Assembly (NCBI GenBank): GCA_965199905.1
Contig: OZ241366.1
Coordinates: forward strand, 3,410,001 to 3,474,000
Origin: Ilyomonas sp965199905
GTDB taxonomy: Bacteria > Bacteroidota > Bacteroidia > Chitinophagales > Chitinophagaceae
DNA: 64,000 nt
Direction of reading: 5' to 3'
The notes under the pieces were generated by a model that worked only from the letters and a program-made list of their open reading frames with translations, had not been told where the DNA came from and ran no database searches. This document shows positions 1 through 9,860 of this stretch, piece by piece; within the stretch, counting starts at the first letter, position 1, and each line of letters opens with the position of its first letter. A program made the position numbers and the translations under genes.

Positions 1-3000
1 AAAGTCTCGCATCTTGCGGCGGCCGGTGGTATCTAAATAGCTGAACTCGAAATTATATTTTGATCCTGTATGGAGCGGCGCGCCTGCCAGTCCTTCACAG
101 GCAGTTGCACTTCCCATAAATCCACCATGCCCCGTGTTAGCATCCGCAGTGGATGGTTTTGCCTGGTTAATTAACGGCTTTAAAGTTACCGGGTCAAATA
201 CGTTATAGATCACCGAATGCCCTAAACAAGCACTTTGCGTGATGACATTTTCATTGATGCGGATTTCAAAATCACCATCTAATGAAAAGGTGGAGCTGTA
301 CACCGAGTTGGTTACTTTCATCTGCGATTGCCGGTCAATATAATTCCACGAACGACTGGTGCTGTCAAGGTATAATCTGTTGGTAGAAGAACGCAGGTGC
401 TGATATAAATGCGATTGATTATACCCATAAGAAGAAGCAGGCAGGTAAACAAAGCTGCTGCTATTCCAGCGATAGGCTTCGTTTGCTGCAGGCACAGGCG
501 CAACCCGCCAATAATACACGGTGCTGTCGGTAAAAGAGGCGCCTGGTTCAAACTCGATTAACCCGCCTAACGAGCTAACCGTTTTGGCAACTTTAAAAGA
601 TGAATTAAACAACGCAGTCGTGTCTATTTCCATGGCATATTGCCGCAAAGGAAGCGTTGGGTCAGCAGTGGAAGCCGCCAGTTTAAAGCTGCTTTTATTT
701 ACAATCGCATAATTATATGGATAGACGGGTGTCAGCTCATCTTCATAAATTAAAAAGGTTTTGGTAGCTGTGTTGTTCACTTCGCTCAGTTCATCGTACT
801 TGTTTACATCGTCAATGGTTACGGTAATGCGGTTCTGTCCTTTATCGCGCGAAGCCACTACCGGTACCTTTAATAAGATCGAATCAATGTATCGAACCGC
901 GCGGATTTGCCTGGCAACCAGCGTTTCCGTTGTGCCATCCGGGTATTGCCGCTTGATGGTTACCGCCACCGAATCGCCGGTCGCTTTCCCAATATTGTAG
1001 AAATAAGTTTTTAAAGAAAACGATGAATCTGCAACCGACACCACAGTTGGGTTGATTACAATCTGCGGTTCTTCCACTGTAAAGTCAGGCTTCGCAAAAG
1101 CATTCACCTTCAGCGCCGGGTCACCGTGAAGGATCGATTCTTCGGCGTGCAGTACTTTGGTGCTGGAGTCAAAATCGCCAAAACTGCGCTGTGCCAGCAG
1201 GTTGCTGTTGCCACCGGCTAAACTCACCGAAATGTCTTTATTATAACCTGTACCGGAGAGCGTGCGGTAAAAGCCGACATTATAATAATCGAGGTAAGTG
1301 CCCACACCAAAGCTGCTGCTACCCAGCATGGCAATGGCGCCGCGCTCCGGTGCCAGCACATATTTTTCCGCGAGCAGGCTGAGTAATGAAAAACGCGTAG
1401 TATCGAAGCTGTAAAAGTCACCGGCATCGCAGCCGCTGGCTAAGAAGAAAGGATATTTGCCCTGGTTGTCGTAAGCGTTCGGATCGTTCAGGTTATAGTT
1501 TAATGCCGTGTTAGATGAATGCCCGAAATAATTAATAACACTGATGCCGTTATTAAACAAAGTTGTGAGCAACGCATCCGTAATCGGCGTTACCTCGCCA
1601 GTGGTAGATTTATTAAAGCTATACAGGTTGCCGCCAAACGAAGTGTCCTTCAAAATAGCGCCATATTTATTTAAGTAACCAGACAACTCATTGTCTTCCG
1701 ATACACTGTTCGCGCCCGTTACATTCACCACCGTTTTCATCCAGGCGCGGCTGTCTATCGTTTGCAACGCATTCGTCTGCTGGTTTTGCTCGTACTCTTT
1801 TATTTTGGTTAAATAATCTCTCACCTCGCTGCCGCGAATAACCGACAATCGCCCGATAGGCGTAGCCGCCACCGGCTCTAAATTGTTTGAAGCCAGCAAA
1901 ATATCTGAAGCCGGCCAGCCGAATGTCGGTACCAGGTTTAGCTGGTCGGCAAGCGGTGACGATTCATTAGGCCGGTAACTATCGTAGGTAACGCCTTTAC
2001 CAATCAGGAAAGCAAATTTTGGCTTCATACCAAACACATTCCTCGCATACTGCAGGAAATTCTTAATGCCTAACGGGTGTTTTTTTATGCCAAATGCAAA
2101 CTGATCTATCAGTTCATCTGCATCGTACGTTTTTGCACTGTATCCGCCACCCGGCGCACTGCTGCGGTACTGCCGGTACTGTTCTACCGAATTATCACCC
2201 GACGATAACAAAATGGCATTGCTAATGATCAGGTAATCGCCCTGGTTGGCAGCTAAACTATAATCAGTAAAGTTTTTACGGTTAAGCGAAGAAATGGAAA
2301 CGAGGTTCGATGCATCTTCATTCGTCAAAACCAGGTTCCTGTCCCCGCTGCTGGCTGTTAATCTAAACTTTAATACACCGGCTGTTACCGTGTTTACCGC
2401 ATATCGCTGCCCGTTTGTAATGTCGTACAAAACGGGCGCGGCACCACCGCTGAAATTTGTAATCTCTATATAATTTCCGTTTGCCGAAGGCGGCAGTGTA
2501 AAGGAAAATAATCTGGCTCCGCCAAAATTAAACGTGTGCGGATAGGTAAGGTGAACAATGCCCGCCACCAGGTTATCAAATTTATTACTGTCAGTGCTTT
2601 GGCTGGTAATAACAATATTCGCCGTGCCGGAACTCAGCATCGAAAGGGGAATATTTGCCGCCGTAAACACGCCGCCGTTATAGCCCGTTACCGGTTGATT
2701 AATGTAAGACGCATTATTCAGGCTCACCAGCAATCGCCGGTTTACGCCGCCCGGGCTTTCACCCGATGCCGACACGGTAAGCGTAGCCGCAGGTCCGGTG
2801 TTTGACGCATTCAATCCGCTCATCGTTACCCGCAACGACTGGTTGTCGGCTATCGGTATCGAACTCCAGAACTCACCCGCATCATACGTAGACGAATAAA
2901 TGGTTTCGCCATAATTAAATCCTTTGCCGCGGCTCAGCGCCTGCCTGAAATCTGATTGATAAGTATATTGGAAATTCACTTCGGCTGGCAGCGTATTGCC

Positions 3001-3435
3001 CTGCACAGCATTCGCCGTGTTTATATACCGCAGGTTTGTTCCATTATTCACCGTAAGAAAATAAGCCGAGGTATCTGTTTGCAGGCTATAGCTTTTATTT
3101 AGGTGGTTCGCCGGGTTTTTATACAATTTGTCATCAAAAGCACCGTCGTTTTGTTCGCCGTAGAACTGGATAAACCCCCCCGACGGCAGTACACCCGTTG
3201 CAGCACTTGTGTACAACCTTACTTCCAGCCCGTTGTGCCAAAGCTGAAACTGCTCTGCCGGCACATTGCCCAGACCGGCGGCAGCCAGGGCATCCGTGCT
3301 GATGCGGTGAAACCCCGTTTGCCCCACCTTGCATTTATAGTAGGTTTTCGAGTAGTCAATCCATTCATTATTGTATTGCGCGTGCAACGCAGCCGCACAG
3401 CACAAAAAGGAAATCAGGAGTAAACATGTCTTCAT
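1..3435 (-). CDS. porU2: PorU-type C25 cysteine peptidase (T9SS sortase, PorU2-like), 3' end outside window
   Basis: Secreted C25 (gingipain-fold) peptidase of the PorU type. PorU proteins cleave the T9SS sorting domain from cargo at the cell surface and attach the cargo to anionic LPS. The frame is open from an ATG at 3435 to the window edge (1145 codons visible). It starts with a signal peptide (MKTCLLLISFLCCAAALHAQ). The catalytic pair is visible: His639 in NYFGHSS and Cys669 in ASGCDAGD, followed by the GAIAMLGSS and HGDPAL segments usual after the C25 active site. The visible C-terminal part (ENVITQSACLGHSVIYNVFD) resembles the ILEI-type domain of proteins annotated PorU2. It lies downstream of porV on the same strand, which supports a T9SS role. 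Whether it is the main PorU or the second, PorU2-type paralogue cannot be settled because the C-terminus is missing. Confidence 0.85.
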   Translation of the reverse strand, partial: MKTCLLLISFLCCAAALHAQYNNEWIDYSKTYYKCKVGQTGFHRISTDALAAAGLGNVPAEQFQLWHNGLEVRLYTSAATGVLPSGGFIQFYGEQNDGAFDDKLYKNPANHLNKSYSLQTDTSAYFLTVNNGTNLRYINTANAVQGNTLPAEVNFQYTYQSDFRQALSRGKGFNYGETIYSSTYDAGEFWSSIPIADNQSLRVTMSGLNASNTGPAATLTVSASGESPGGVNRRLLVSLNNASYINQPVTGYNGGVFTAANIPLSMLSSGTANIVITSQSTDSNKFDNLVAGIVHLTYPHTFNFGGARLFSFTLPPSANGNYIEITNFSGGAAPVLYDITNGQRYAVNTVTAGVLKFRLTASSGDRNLVLTNEDASNLVSISSLNRKNFTDYSLAANQGDYLIISNAILLSSGDNSVEQYRQYRSSAPGGGYSAKTYDADELIDQFAFGIKKHPLGIKNFLQYARNVFGMKPKFAFLIGKGVTYDSYRPNESSPLADQLNLVPTFGWPASDILLASNNLEPVAATPIGRLSVIRGSEVRDYLTKIKEYEQNQQTNALQTIDSRAWMKTVVNVTGANSVSEDNELSGYLNKYGAILKDTSFGGNLYSFNKSTTGEVTPITDALLTTLFNNGISVINYFGHSSNTALNYNLNDPNAYDNQGKYPFFLASGCDAGDFYSFDTTRFSLLSLLAEKYVLAPERGAIAMLGSSSFGVGTYLDYYNVGFYRTLSGTGYNKDISVSLAGGNSNLLAQRSFGDFDSSTKVLHAEESILHGDPALKVNAFAKPDFTVEEPQIVINPTVVSVADSSFSLKTYFYNIGKATGDSVAVTIKRQYPDGTTETLVARQIRAVRYIDSILLKVPVVASRDKGQNRITVTIDDVNKYDELSEVNNTATKTFLIYEDELTPVYPYNYAIVNKSSFKLAASTADPTLPLRQYAMEIDTTALFNSSFKVAKTVSSLGGLIEFEPGASFTDSTVYYWRVAPVPAANEAYRWNSSSFVYLPASSYGYNQSHLYQHLRSSTNRLYLDSTSRSWNYIDRQSQMKVTNSVYSSTFSLDGDFEIRINENVITQSACLGHSVIYNVFDPVTLKPLINQAKPSTADANTGHGGFMGSATACEGLAGAPLHTGSKYNFEFSYLDTTGRRKMRDF

Positions 3436-3868
3436 CACAGTTCGTTTTGCTTATCGCAGTTGGTTGTTTATTTCAATATTATTCAGGAAAATCAGGAGCT
3501 GTCATCGTTCAATTATCTATCAGCTCCGGTTCCGGCTATCCGTTCCAAGTCCGCAGCGGCGGCTGTTCCTCTATCTGTCAACTATTAAACACCAACCTCT
3601 TCCTCCTCCCGCCGCTTTACGGGCTTTCCTCTTCTATCCGGCAGCCCGTCAGCGTTCCAGTATCCATTTGGCTTTTTCTACCGTTTGTTGCTAAAACAAG
3701 CAGTTAAACCCTGAAAAACAACCTATTACAGCCAAAAACAGCCCACTTTTCCCGCAGTTTAAACCGCTTAATTCATTAAATAGCCCATTTTTCTCTCCCG
3801 ATATACCAATCAGTCAGGCACATTCCCGTTATCCGCCAATTCATTTTCCTTTACAATTACCAAATATC
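3436..3868. other. porV-porU2 intergenic region, no gene seen
   Basis: 433 bp between the porV stop and the sortase start, both on the minus strand. Open frames on the plus strand here are proline/leucine/serine-rich translations of pyrimidine-rich DNA with no recognisable domain. I see no convincing terminator or Bacteroidota promoter (TTTG-N19-TAnnTTTG), although a gap this long suggests the sortase gene may have its own promoter. Confidence 0.5.
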
Positions 3869-4975
3869 TCAGTTCTCCTTTTTTATCAAATCTACCTTCA
3901 GCGAAAACACATGCGTGTACAGCGGGTTGCTTTGGTTGGCAAGGTTTGTAAACGCATAATCCACCGTTACATTTCCCACATGAAAACCGGCACCCACGCT
4001 CGGTTGATATATCCACACTTTCTTCTGGTTCAATGTGTCGCCGTCTTTTAGCGCCTGCTGGAAGTTTGAGATGCCCGCCCTTACAAACACCACTTTATTA
4101 ATATCTGCTTCCAGGCCCACTTTCGGGTCAATGCTTATCGGGTCTGCACTGATTATGGTATTGCGCTTTCCATCAAACGTAAAGTCTAAGTCCGCTTCTG
4201 CCAGCAGGTGAAATTTATCACTGAATTCAAAATTGTAGGCGCCACCCAGTATCAGCCGCGGCGAAGTAAGCTCGGTCGATTTTACGGGGATGTCATTATC
4301 TGTCAGATACAAAGCCTGCTTTTCCTGGTCGGTAAACGAAAACTTCCACGCGTTAAATGTCGTCGTCACATCGCGGGCTACGGCGCCTAACCGCCATTTA
4401 CCCACACTATACATTACGCCCGCATCGAAACCAAAGCCAACGGCATTGGCAAAGGAACCCACCTTGCGGTAAATGATTTTGGCATTACCGCCAAAACTCA
4501 GCTTCCGGTCTTCTTCATTAATAATGGCCTGCGAGTATGACAAGAGGAACGCATAATCTGCCGATGAAAACGTAGTTATATTATTATAATCCAGGCTGCC
4601 ATCGGGCTGCACCAGGTATAACGTATTCGGTATATCATCTACCCCAAAGCGGAGCACTGAAATGCCCAGCGTACGTGGCTTCTCGCCAGCCAGCGGGAAA
4701 GCCGCCGATACAAAATCATATTTACCAATGCCAGAAAAATACTCGGCGTGCATGGCAGAAACGGATGGATAATCGCGCACGCCCGTTAAGCCCGCCGGGT
4801 TCCAGTAGCCCGCATTGGCATCGGAAGCCGACGCTACAGAAGTGCTGCCCATGCCCAAACCGCGGGCACCCGCACCGATATTTAAAAATTCGTTTGAATA
4901 TACGCGAAACTGCGCGTCCGCCTGCACACAACAGGCACACATCACAATGACAAGCAGCAGCCAGTGGTTTCTCAT
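3869..4975 (-). CDS. porV: PorV, T9SS outer membrane shuttle protein
   Basis: PorV (LptO) is a FadL-like outer membrane beta-barrel. It collects T9SS cargo from the translocon and hands it to the PorU sortase. The 368-residue protein starts MRNHWLLLVIVMCACCVQADAQ, a clean signal peptide. A TTG codon 15 bp upstream is in frame but adds residues that spoil the signal, so I chose the ATG at 4975. The first mature segment holds the family hallmark region EFLNIGAGARGLGMG followed by NAGYWNPAGLTG. The rest alternates predicted beta strands, and the length fits PorV (about 370-400). It is upstream of the PorU2-like gene on the same strand. PorQ/PorP-type relatives are the alternative, but the GAGARGLGMG start is typical of PorV. 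Confidence 0.9.
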   Translation of the reverse strand: MRNHWLLLVIVMCACCVQADAQFRVYSNEFLNIGAGARGLGMGSTSVASASDANAGYWNPAGLTGVRDYPSVSAMHAEYFSGIGKYDFVSAAFPLAGEKPRTLGISVLRFGVDDIPNTLYLVQPDGSLDYNNITTFSSADYAFLLSYSQAIINEEDRKLSFGGNAKIIYRKVGSFANAVGFGFDAGVMYSVGKWRLGAVARDVTTTFNAWKFSFTDQEKQALYLTDNDIPVKSTELTSPRLILGGAYNFEFSDKFHLLAEADLDFTFDGKRNTIISADPISIDPKVGLEADINKVVFVRAGISNFQQALKDGDTLNQKKVWIYQPSVGAGFHVGNVTVDYAFTNLANQSNPLYTHVFSLKVDLIKKEN

Positions 4976-5212
4976 ACAAAAGATTAACAACGAAGATAAG
5001 TGATGGTTATTTTGAGGTTTTGTTTCAGGAATAAAAAATAGCGGTGATAAAGCAGGATATGTTTATTAAAAGCGCAGGCAACGCTTCCTATTTATCGCAC
5101 GTATCTATACTATACTCAACATTCTCTTTACTTTTTTATTTGATGTAGCCGTTTCAGCGGCTGCTTTTGATGTCCGCCGGTATTTTTTTACCGGCGTTCT
5201 TATTTTCATTAA

Positions 5213-6049
5213 CTAGTCACCTATTTCCACCACTGTTTTCCGCAGTTTTACCAATTTTTCCAGCAAGCCTTCCAGCAGCGACAGGTTCAGCATGTTTGCG
5301 CCATCGCTTAGTGCGCACGCCGGGTTGGGATGCGTTTCGATAAACAAACCATCAGCACCGGCAGCAATTGCGGCTTTGGCAATGGTGCCGATCATCTGCG
5401 GGTTGCCACCCGTAACGCCGCTCACTTGGTTAGGTTGCTGCAGGCTGTGCGTGCAGTCCATTACCACCGGCACGCCATGCTTTTGCATAGCGGGTATATT
5501 GCGGTAATCAACAATCAAATCCTGGTAGCCGAAGCTGTTGCCGCGTTCCGTTAAGATTACTTTTTCGTTGCCGGCTTTTTTTATTTTATCTACGGCAAAT
5601 TTCATAGCCTCGCCGCTGGTAAACTGTCCTTTTTTTACGTTCACAATTTTGCCCGTACCGGCGGCGGCAATCAGCAAATCGGTTTGCCGGCAAAGGAATG
5701 CGGGAATTTGGAGAATGTCAATGTATTGCGCAGCCACGGCTGCTTCATCGTGTGCATGAATGTCGGATGTAGCAGGAACAGCACACTTCTTTCCGGCTTT
5801 TTGCACAAGCTCCAGCGCAGGGTTATCGCCAATGCCGGTAAAAGAAGACGCGCTGGTACGGTTGGCCTTGCGGTAGCTGGCTTTGAAGATATAAGGAATA
5901 CCAAGGGTTTTGCAAATGACAGACACTTTCTCCGCCACTTCCATTACCAGTTCTTCACTTTCCACTACACATGGTCCGGCAATAAGGAAGAAATTATCGC
6001 TGTCATAGGATTGCCCTGCAAATAAATCTGCCAGAAAAGAAGGAATCAT
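5213..6049 (-). CDS. kdsA: 3-deoxy-8-phosphooctulonate (Kdo-8-P) synthase
   Basis: Condenses phosphoenolpyruvate with arabinose 5-phosphate to Kdo-8-phosphate in the cytoplasm, the first step towards the Kdo sugar of lipid A-core. The 278 residues match the family length. Visible motifs are IAGPCVVES near the N-terminus, FKASYRKANRTS (PEP/phosphate binding), QIPAFLCRQTDL, NVKKGQF, ERGNSFGY and FIETHPNP. Cys27 in AGPC sits where the Escherichia coli enzyme has Asn, which marks the metal-dependent class typified by the Aquifex enzyme. The ATG at 6049 is the only good start. It is divergent from the beta-helix lipoprotein gene. Downstream, a GC-rich inverted repeat (5175-5196, arms CGCCGGTA/TACCGGCG) lies before porV, but it lacks a U-run in the minus direction. 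Confidence 0.95.
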   Translation of the reverse strand: MIPSFLADLFAGQSYDSDNFFLIAGPCVVESEELVMEVAEKVSVICKTLGIPYIFKASYRKANRTSASSFTGIGDNPALELVQKAGKKCAVPATSDIHAHDEAAVAAQYIDILQIPAFLCRQTDLLIAAAGTGKIVNVKKGQFTSGEAMKFAVDKIKKAGNEKVILTERGNSFGYQDLIVDYRNIPAMQKHGVPVVMDCTHSLQQPNQVSGVTGGNPQMIGTIAKAAIAAGADGLFIETHPNPACALSDGANMLNLSLLEGLLEKLVKLRKTVVEIGD

Positions 6050-6419
6050 ACCTTTTTGTTTGAGCGCGAACTTACTGTAAAAGGTTGGAGCAGGTAAACA
6101 GACAATTTTCTCTTACCTTGTTAAAAAGTGGCAAAGACTCGTCTTATTATTCAAACGCTTACATTATTTTATCAAAAACGCTTTTTGTGCATAGTTTTTG
6201 CCAATCGCCGCAAAAATTTTCATAAGGTGTTGATTTAATTTTTACACTGTAAAAAAGGGAAAGGCATTATACATTTCTTCTTCCTTTTTTATAAGCTCTT
6301 TTTAAGGCAGTTAGAAGAATACAACTTCTTTCTGAGCGTTTTACACGGCAAATTCCAGTATCAATAACATCTGTTGTATAAAAATACAACATCACCAAAA
6401 CATTCAAAACCAAAACAAT
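6050..6419. other. Divergent intergenic region kdsA / beta-helix lipoprotein
   Basis: 370 bp between two divergent genes, so it should carry both promoters. It is AT-rich with no gene-like frame. A short palindrome (6372-6391) precedes the plus-strand gene. No full-length TAnnTTTG/TTTG pair could be assigned with confidence. Confidence 0.5.
6372..6391. promoter_or_regulatory. Short palindrome upstream of the beta-helix lipoprotein gene
   Basis: Arms TGTTGTA and TACAACA separated by TAAAAA, ending 28 bp before the ATG at 6420. The size and position would suit an operator or a leader hairpin. This is inferred from symmetry only; no binding protein is known. Confidence 0.25.
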
Positions 6420-7814
6420 ATGAAGGGGCAATTGACGGTAACAAATCCTGCATTAAAAACAAAAGGGATGGCATTTTTAGTATTCGCTTATTTGTTCTTT
6501 GTTTCCTGCAGCCAGAAGCAGGATTTTATTGAGGGCAACCCGCAACTGTTTTCTGACAAAACAGGTAAAACAAAAGCAGGCAACAGCTTAGGCCTGGTGC
6601 CGGGCGGAATCATAGATAATACATTGCTGCTGCAATCTCTGATTGACAGCAAAGCCACGAATCCGATTTCAGCCACCGGTACATATCTTACCAGCCAGCT
6701 TACCGTGCATTCCTATGATACCATCGTGATGCATGGCGGCTTCCGTATGCTGCTGAATCCGTTGGTTACGCAAAAACCGGTTTTATATTTTCCGGCGGGC
6801 ACACATGATGTTTTTATAAAAGGTGGTATACTGGATGCCAACTGGCAGAACAACAGCGGCGGCAGCCAGCTTGCGTGCATAAAGATGGATGAAGGCTGTT
6901 ATAATATTACCATTGACGGTGTAACGGTAAATAATGCAAAAGACTATGGCGCCATCCAGATAAAAGGCATCAGCGGCAAAACCTGCAAAAACATCAACCT
7001 GCTTAATATTAAATCGAAGCAAACAGGCAGAACCGTTATTGAATGCCGCGGTGTGGAGAATCTGGTAATTGACAAGCCGAACCTGCAGCACTGGGGGCAA
7101 CAAAATCCCAACTCGCCTGCCATACAGTTTCAGTCGGTAGACAGCAAAAACGTACAAATCCTTTCGCCGGTAACGCAGGGCTACGAAGGCATTCAGTTTG
7201 CCATTGAAAGCGCGGCAGCTAACGTGGATAATATTGTTATCTCCAACGGCAGCTTTACCGATAATACCAATGCCGGTAACAATGGAATTTCGGGATATTA
7301 TACCAACGCTAATTTTTACTACAATACTATGAACGGTGGCGTTGGCAGCCAGCGCTCAGGCTACGAGATATTTGGCGGCAATAATAAACTCGATCACCCG
7401 GTGGTAAAGAACGGCATCATTGCCATTTCTACCGGCTCGGTAACAAATAAAAATGCGAGTAATATTAGTATCCTTTATCCCGATGTAACGAGTACCGCAA
7501 CCAACAACAGCACACTGGCTTTAGGCTCGTGGAATGGGCTGACACTTAGCAATGTTAGCGTAACCGGCGGCAAACTCAATACAGTCGGCTCATCCGGCAA
7601 CAGCAGTGCATTTACGTTTGGATATTACGGCGGCGTGGGCATTGTGCAGAACGTAACCATGACGGGCACGCAGCTTTGGTCGTGCACCTCTGCCATCCGC
7701 ATACAGGCTGCCAGCGGAAGCAAGAACTTAGTGTGCAACCAGGTGGGTTTTATGCAGCAGACACAGCAGGTAAGCGACATTACGCACAACGTGAACTATA
7801 CCATTAATCCATAG
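6420..7814 (+). CDS. Secreted right-handed beta-helix lipoprotein, function unknown
   Basis: 464 residues. An N-terminal segment ends FVSCSQ, a lipobox with the lipidated Cys at residue 30, so the product is probably outer-membrane anchored. The body consists of short strand-turn repeats such as NITIDGVTVNNAKDYGAIQIKG, NINLLNIKSKQTGR and VDNIVISNGSFTDNT, spaced about 20-25 residues. This is the pattern of a parallel beta-helix as in pectate lyases, polysaccharide lyases and phage tailspikes. No catalytic motif of a named lyase family was identified, so a carbohydrate-active or adhesive role is only a guess. A strong hairpin terminator follows. Met17 could serve as an alternative start and would still keep the lipobox. 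Confidence 0.75.
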   Translation: MKGQLTVTNPALKTKGMAFLVFAYLFFVSCSQKQDFIEGNPQLFSDKTGKTKAGNSLGLVPGGIIDNTLLLQSLIDSKATNPISATGTYLTSQLTVHSYDTIVMHGGFRMLLNPLVTQKPVLYFPAGTHDVFIKGGILDANWQNNSGGSQLACIKMDEGCYNITIDGVTVNNAKDYGAIQIKGISGKTCKNINLLNIKSKQTGRTVIECRGVENLVIDKPNLQHWGQQNPNSPAIQFQSVDSKNVQILSPVTQGYEGIQFAIESAAANVDNIVISNGSFTDNTNAGNNGISGYYTNANFYYNTMNGGVGSQRSGYEIFGGNNKLDHPVVKNGIIAISTGSVTNKNASNISILYPDVTSTATNNSTLALGSWNGLTLSNVSVTGGKLNTVGSSGNSSAFTFGYYGGVGIVQNVTMTGTQLWSCTSAIRIQAASGSKNLVCNQVGFMQQTQQVSDITHNVNYTINP

Positions 7815-7940
7815 CAACTATGAAACACATCACCCGGTACTTTGTGCGCTTTTATTACAAGAGTTTATTTGCAGCGAGAGTATTGATAACACCTTTGTAC
7901 CAGATGATGTATTTCCATTCGTAAGCGTACTATTCACTGA

Positions 7941-7984
7941 AAAGCAAAGAGGCGATGACATATAAATCATCGCCTCTTTGCTTT
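7941..7984. terminator. Strong bidirectional terminator
   Basis: An 18-bp perfect inverted repeat (AAAGCAAAGAGGCGATGA / TCATCGCCTCTTTGCTTT) with an 8-nt loop. It is A-rich on the left and T-rich on the right, so it works in both directions. It lies between convergent genes (beta-helix lipoprotein and delta-60 protein) and can stop both. Confidence 0.85.
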
Positions 7985-8006
7985 TATTATTCACCATTCA
8001 CCTTCT

Positions 8007-9830
8007 TTATTCCTTTACAAACTTCAGCACTTCTGTTTTGCTGCCGGTGGTTATGTTTAAGTAATAGGTTCCCGGCTGCATGTTGCTGCCCAGCTGCGAG
8101 CGGTACTGTGTGCTGCCTGTGCTTACGACCCTTGCCAACACGTTGCCGCTGCCATCCTTAATGCTTATGTTAGCTGTTTCATTAGCCGCTAAGCCTTGTA
8201 CCGTTACATAGTTCTTAGCCGGGTTGGGAAATATGCTTGCTGTGTTGGCAGTATTGTCTGCACTCACCACTTCACTATAGCGTATTACGCCATCTGTGCT
8301 TACGGCTTTGATGCGGTAATAGTTATTGCCTTGCAACAGGCGAGAATTGGTAATAGAATAATCTTTCAGGTTAGCAACGCCGCTTACTTTGGCTACGGGC
8401 GTAAAGCCTGATGTACCGTTGGCGCTTTGCTCTACGGTGTAGTAGGCTACCTTATCCTCAGCCGGCAAGCCTTTCCATGAGATGCCGTGGTTGTGCAGCC
8501 AGCGGCGGATACGGATGGCAAGCGGTACTTTCTGTGGATAGCCGTAGTAGCGGGTAAAGGCACGGTGTTCTTTAGCGCTCTCGGTTGAAAATGTATTGCC
8601 AAACTGAACAATCTTTCCGTCAGTTTGCAGGTCGGCACTGTATGAATAGTCGTGAATATCCAAGTCGGTTATTGCGATGCCGCCATTACCAAACTCAGGA
8701 TCAAGCGAACCATCTGAATTGTATGCTGCTGCAACAAAATCACCAATGCCGGTTGTATTATCAGAAATAGAACCAGTTGCTACTATTTTATCTTTCTTTT
8801 CTCCTGTAATAAATATTCTATCGGCTTTGGAATATTGAGTGAAAGTAGTTGCCATTATACCGCCTACACCAAAACTTTGATCTAAACTACCATCAGTATT
8901 ATATCGGGCAACCGTAAATATCGGTGCATTGCCGGTTACTACAATCTTCCCATCCTCCTGTATTGCAACATCATTGATAAAGCTTCCTCCTGTACCAATC
9001 TTCGTATCCACAACCCCTTTCACACCAAACGCTTTATCGTAGCTGCCATCCGGGTTAAAGCGCTCAAGGTGAAACTTCGACAGGTTTGTGCGGGTATCGC
9101 CGTTGTTACCGGCAGCTACAATTTTGCCATCCTTCTGCACGGCAGCGGCATAGGCGGTACCATGGGTGGTGCTTACCGTAATGCCTCCTTCCCCATAGCT
9201 TCTATCCGGCTTTCCGTTGGCTAAGTAGCGCGCCGTGCTTACTTTAAACATATCCTGCCCTTCACCAACGGTAACGCCTCCTGCCAATATAATCCTGCCA
9301 TCGGGCTGAAGCGTAATGCGGGATCCCCCATGCGCAAGGTAGTCCGAGCTGTCCTCGAAGCTGTCATCCACCGCCGTGCCGTTGGTGCCGAAGGTAGAGT
9401 CCACCGTGCCGTCGGGCTTAAAGCGCGCAAAAGCGACATAGTTGTAAAAGATAAGGTTATACCGGCCGCCTTGCGCCAGTATTCTGCCATCGGGCAGCAG
9501 GGCAAGCGAGCCGATGGTGGCATTGTCCTGCGGCACCTTCATATCAGGGAACAGTACATAAGCGCTGCCGTTCTCGCCGAAGGAAAGATCGCGTGAGCCG
9601 TCAGGCAGGTAGGCGTCTATCCGGAAGGTAAAGTCAAAGCCTTTATAGGGTCCGCCTGTACCAACCAGAATCCTTCCGTCCCTGGTAACAATCATAGCTC
9701 TTTCGCCCACATAAGATACAGTGGGATCAATGAAAATGCCTTTGTTACCGAATGATGGATCGAGCATACCGGGCTGTGCATAAAGCAAAGTGGCTATGCA
9801 CAGGAATAAAAAGAAGAGCAGAGATTTCAT
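8007..9830 (-). CDS. Delta-60 repeat protein with T9SS type A sorting domain (copy D1)
   Basis: 607 residues with signal peptide MKSLLFFLFLCIATLLYAQ. It then has seven delta-60 motifs: LDPSFGNKG, RDLSFGENG, VDSTFGTNG, PDRSYGEGG, YDKAFGVKG, LDQSFGVGG and LDPEFGNGG. They alternate with DGRI/DGKI-(I/V)-(L/V)-x-G strands about 60 residues apart, suggesting a seven-bladed beta-propeller. A stalk domain follows (ISWKGLPAEDKVAYYTVEQS through RIKAVSTDG). The protein ends in a type A T9SS domain (FPNPAKNYVTVQG to the C-terminal EVLKFVKE). It should be exported by Sec and T9SS and fixed on or released from the surface. It lies 30 bp downstream of hydrolase H1, probably in one transcript. The molecular function of delta-60 propellers is unknown to me. 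Confidence 0.9.
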   Translation of the reverse strand: MKSLLFFLFLCIATLLYAQPGMLDPSFGNKGIFIDPTVSYVGERAMIVTRDGRILVGTGGPYKGFDFTFRIDAYLPDGSRDLSFGENGSAYVLFPDMKVPQDNATIGSLALLPDGRILAQGGRYNLIFYNYVAFARFKPDGTVDSTFGTNGTAVDDSFEDSSDYLAHGGSRITLQPDGRIILAGGVTVGEGQDMFKVSTARYLANGKPDRSYGEGGITVSTTHGTAYAAAVQKDGKIVAAGNNGDTRTNLSKFHLERFNPDGSYDKAFGVKGVVDTKIGTGGSFINDVAIQEDGKIVVTGNAPIFTVARYNTDGSLDQSFGVGGIMATTFTQYSKADRIFITGEKKDKIVATGSISDNTTGIGDFVAAAYNSDGSLDPEFGNGGIAITDLDIHDYSYSADLQTDGKIVQFGNTFSTESAKEHRAFTRYYGYPQKVPLAIRIRRWLHNHGISWKGLPAEDKVAYYTVEQSANGTSGFTPVAKVSGVANLKDYSITNSRLLQGNNYYRIKAVSTDGVIRYSEVVSADNTANTASIFPNPAKNYVTVQGLAANETANISIKDGSGNVLARVVSTGSTQYRSQLGSNMQPGTYYLNITTGSKTEVLKFVKE

Positions 9831-9860
9831 ATTGCGTATTTATTGAATGATAAAAAGTGA

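Noticed and set aside
3371..3707. Two plus-strand open frames of about 100 residues in the porV-porU2 gap
   Set aside because: Pro/Ser/Leu-rich, no domain, no promoter context; they arise from pyrimidine-rich DNA, and one overlaps the sortase start on the other strand.
5175..5196. kdsA terminator
   Set aside because: The hairpin is good but has no U-run in the minus direction; it is recorded only as an inverted repeat under kdsA.
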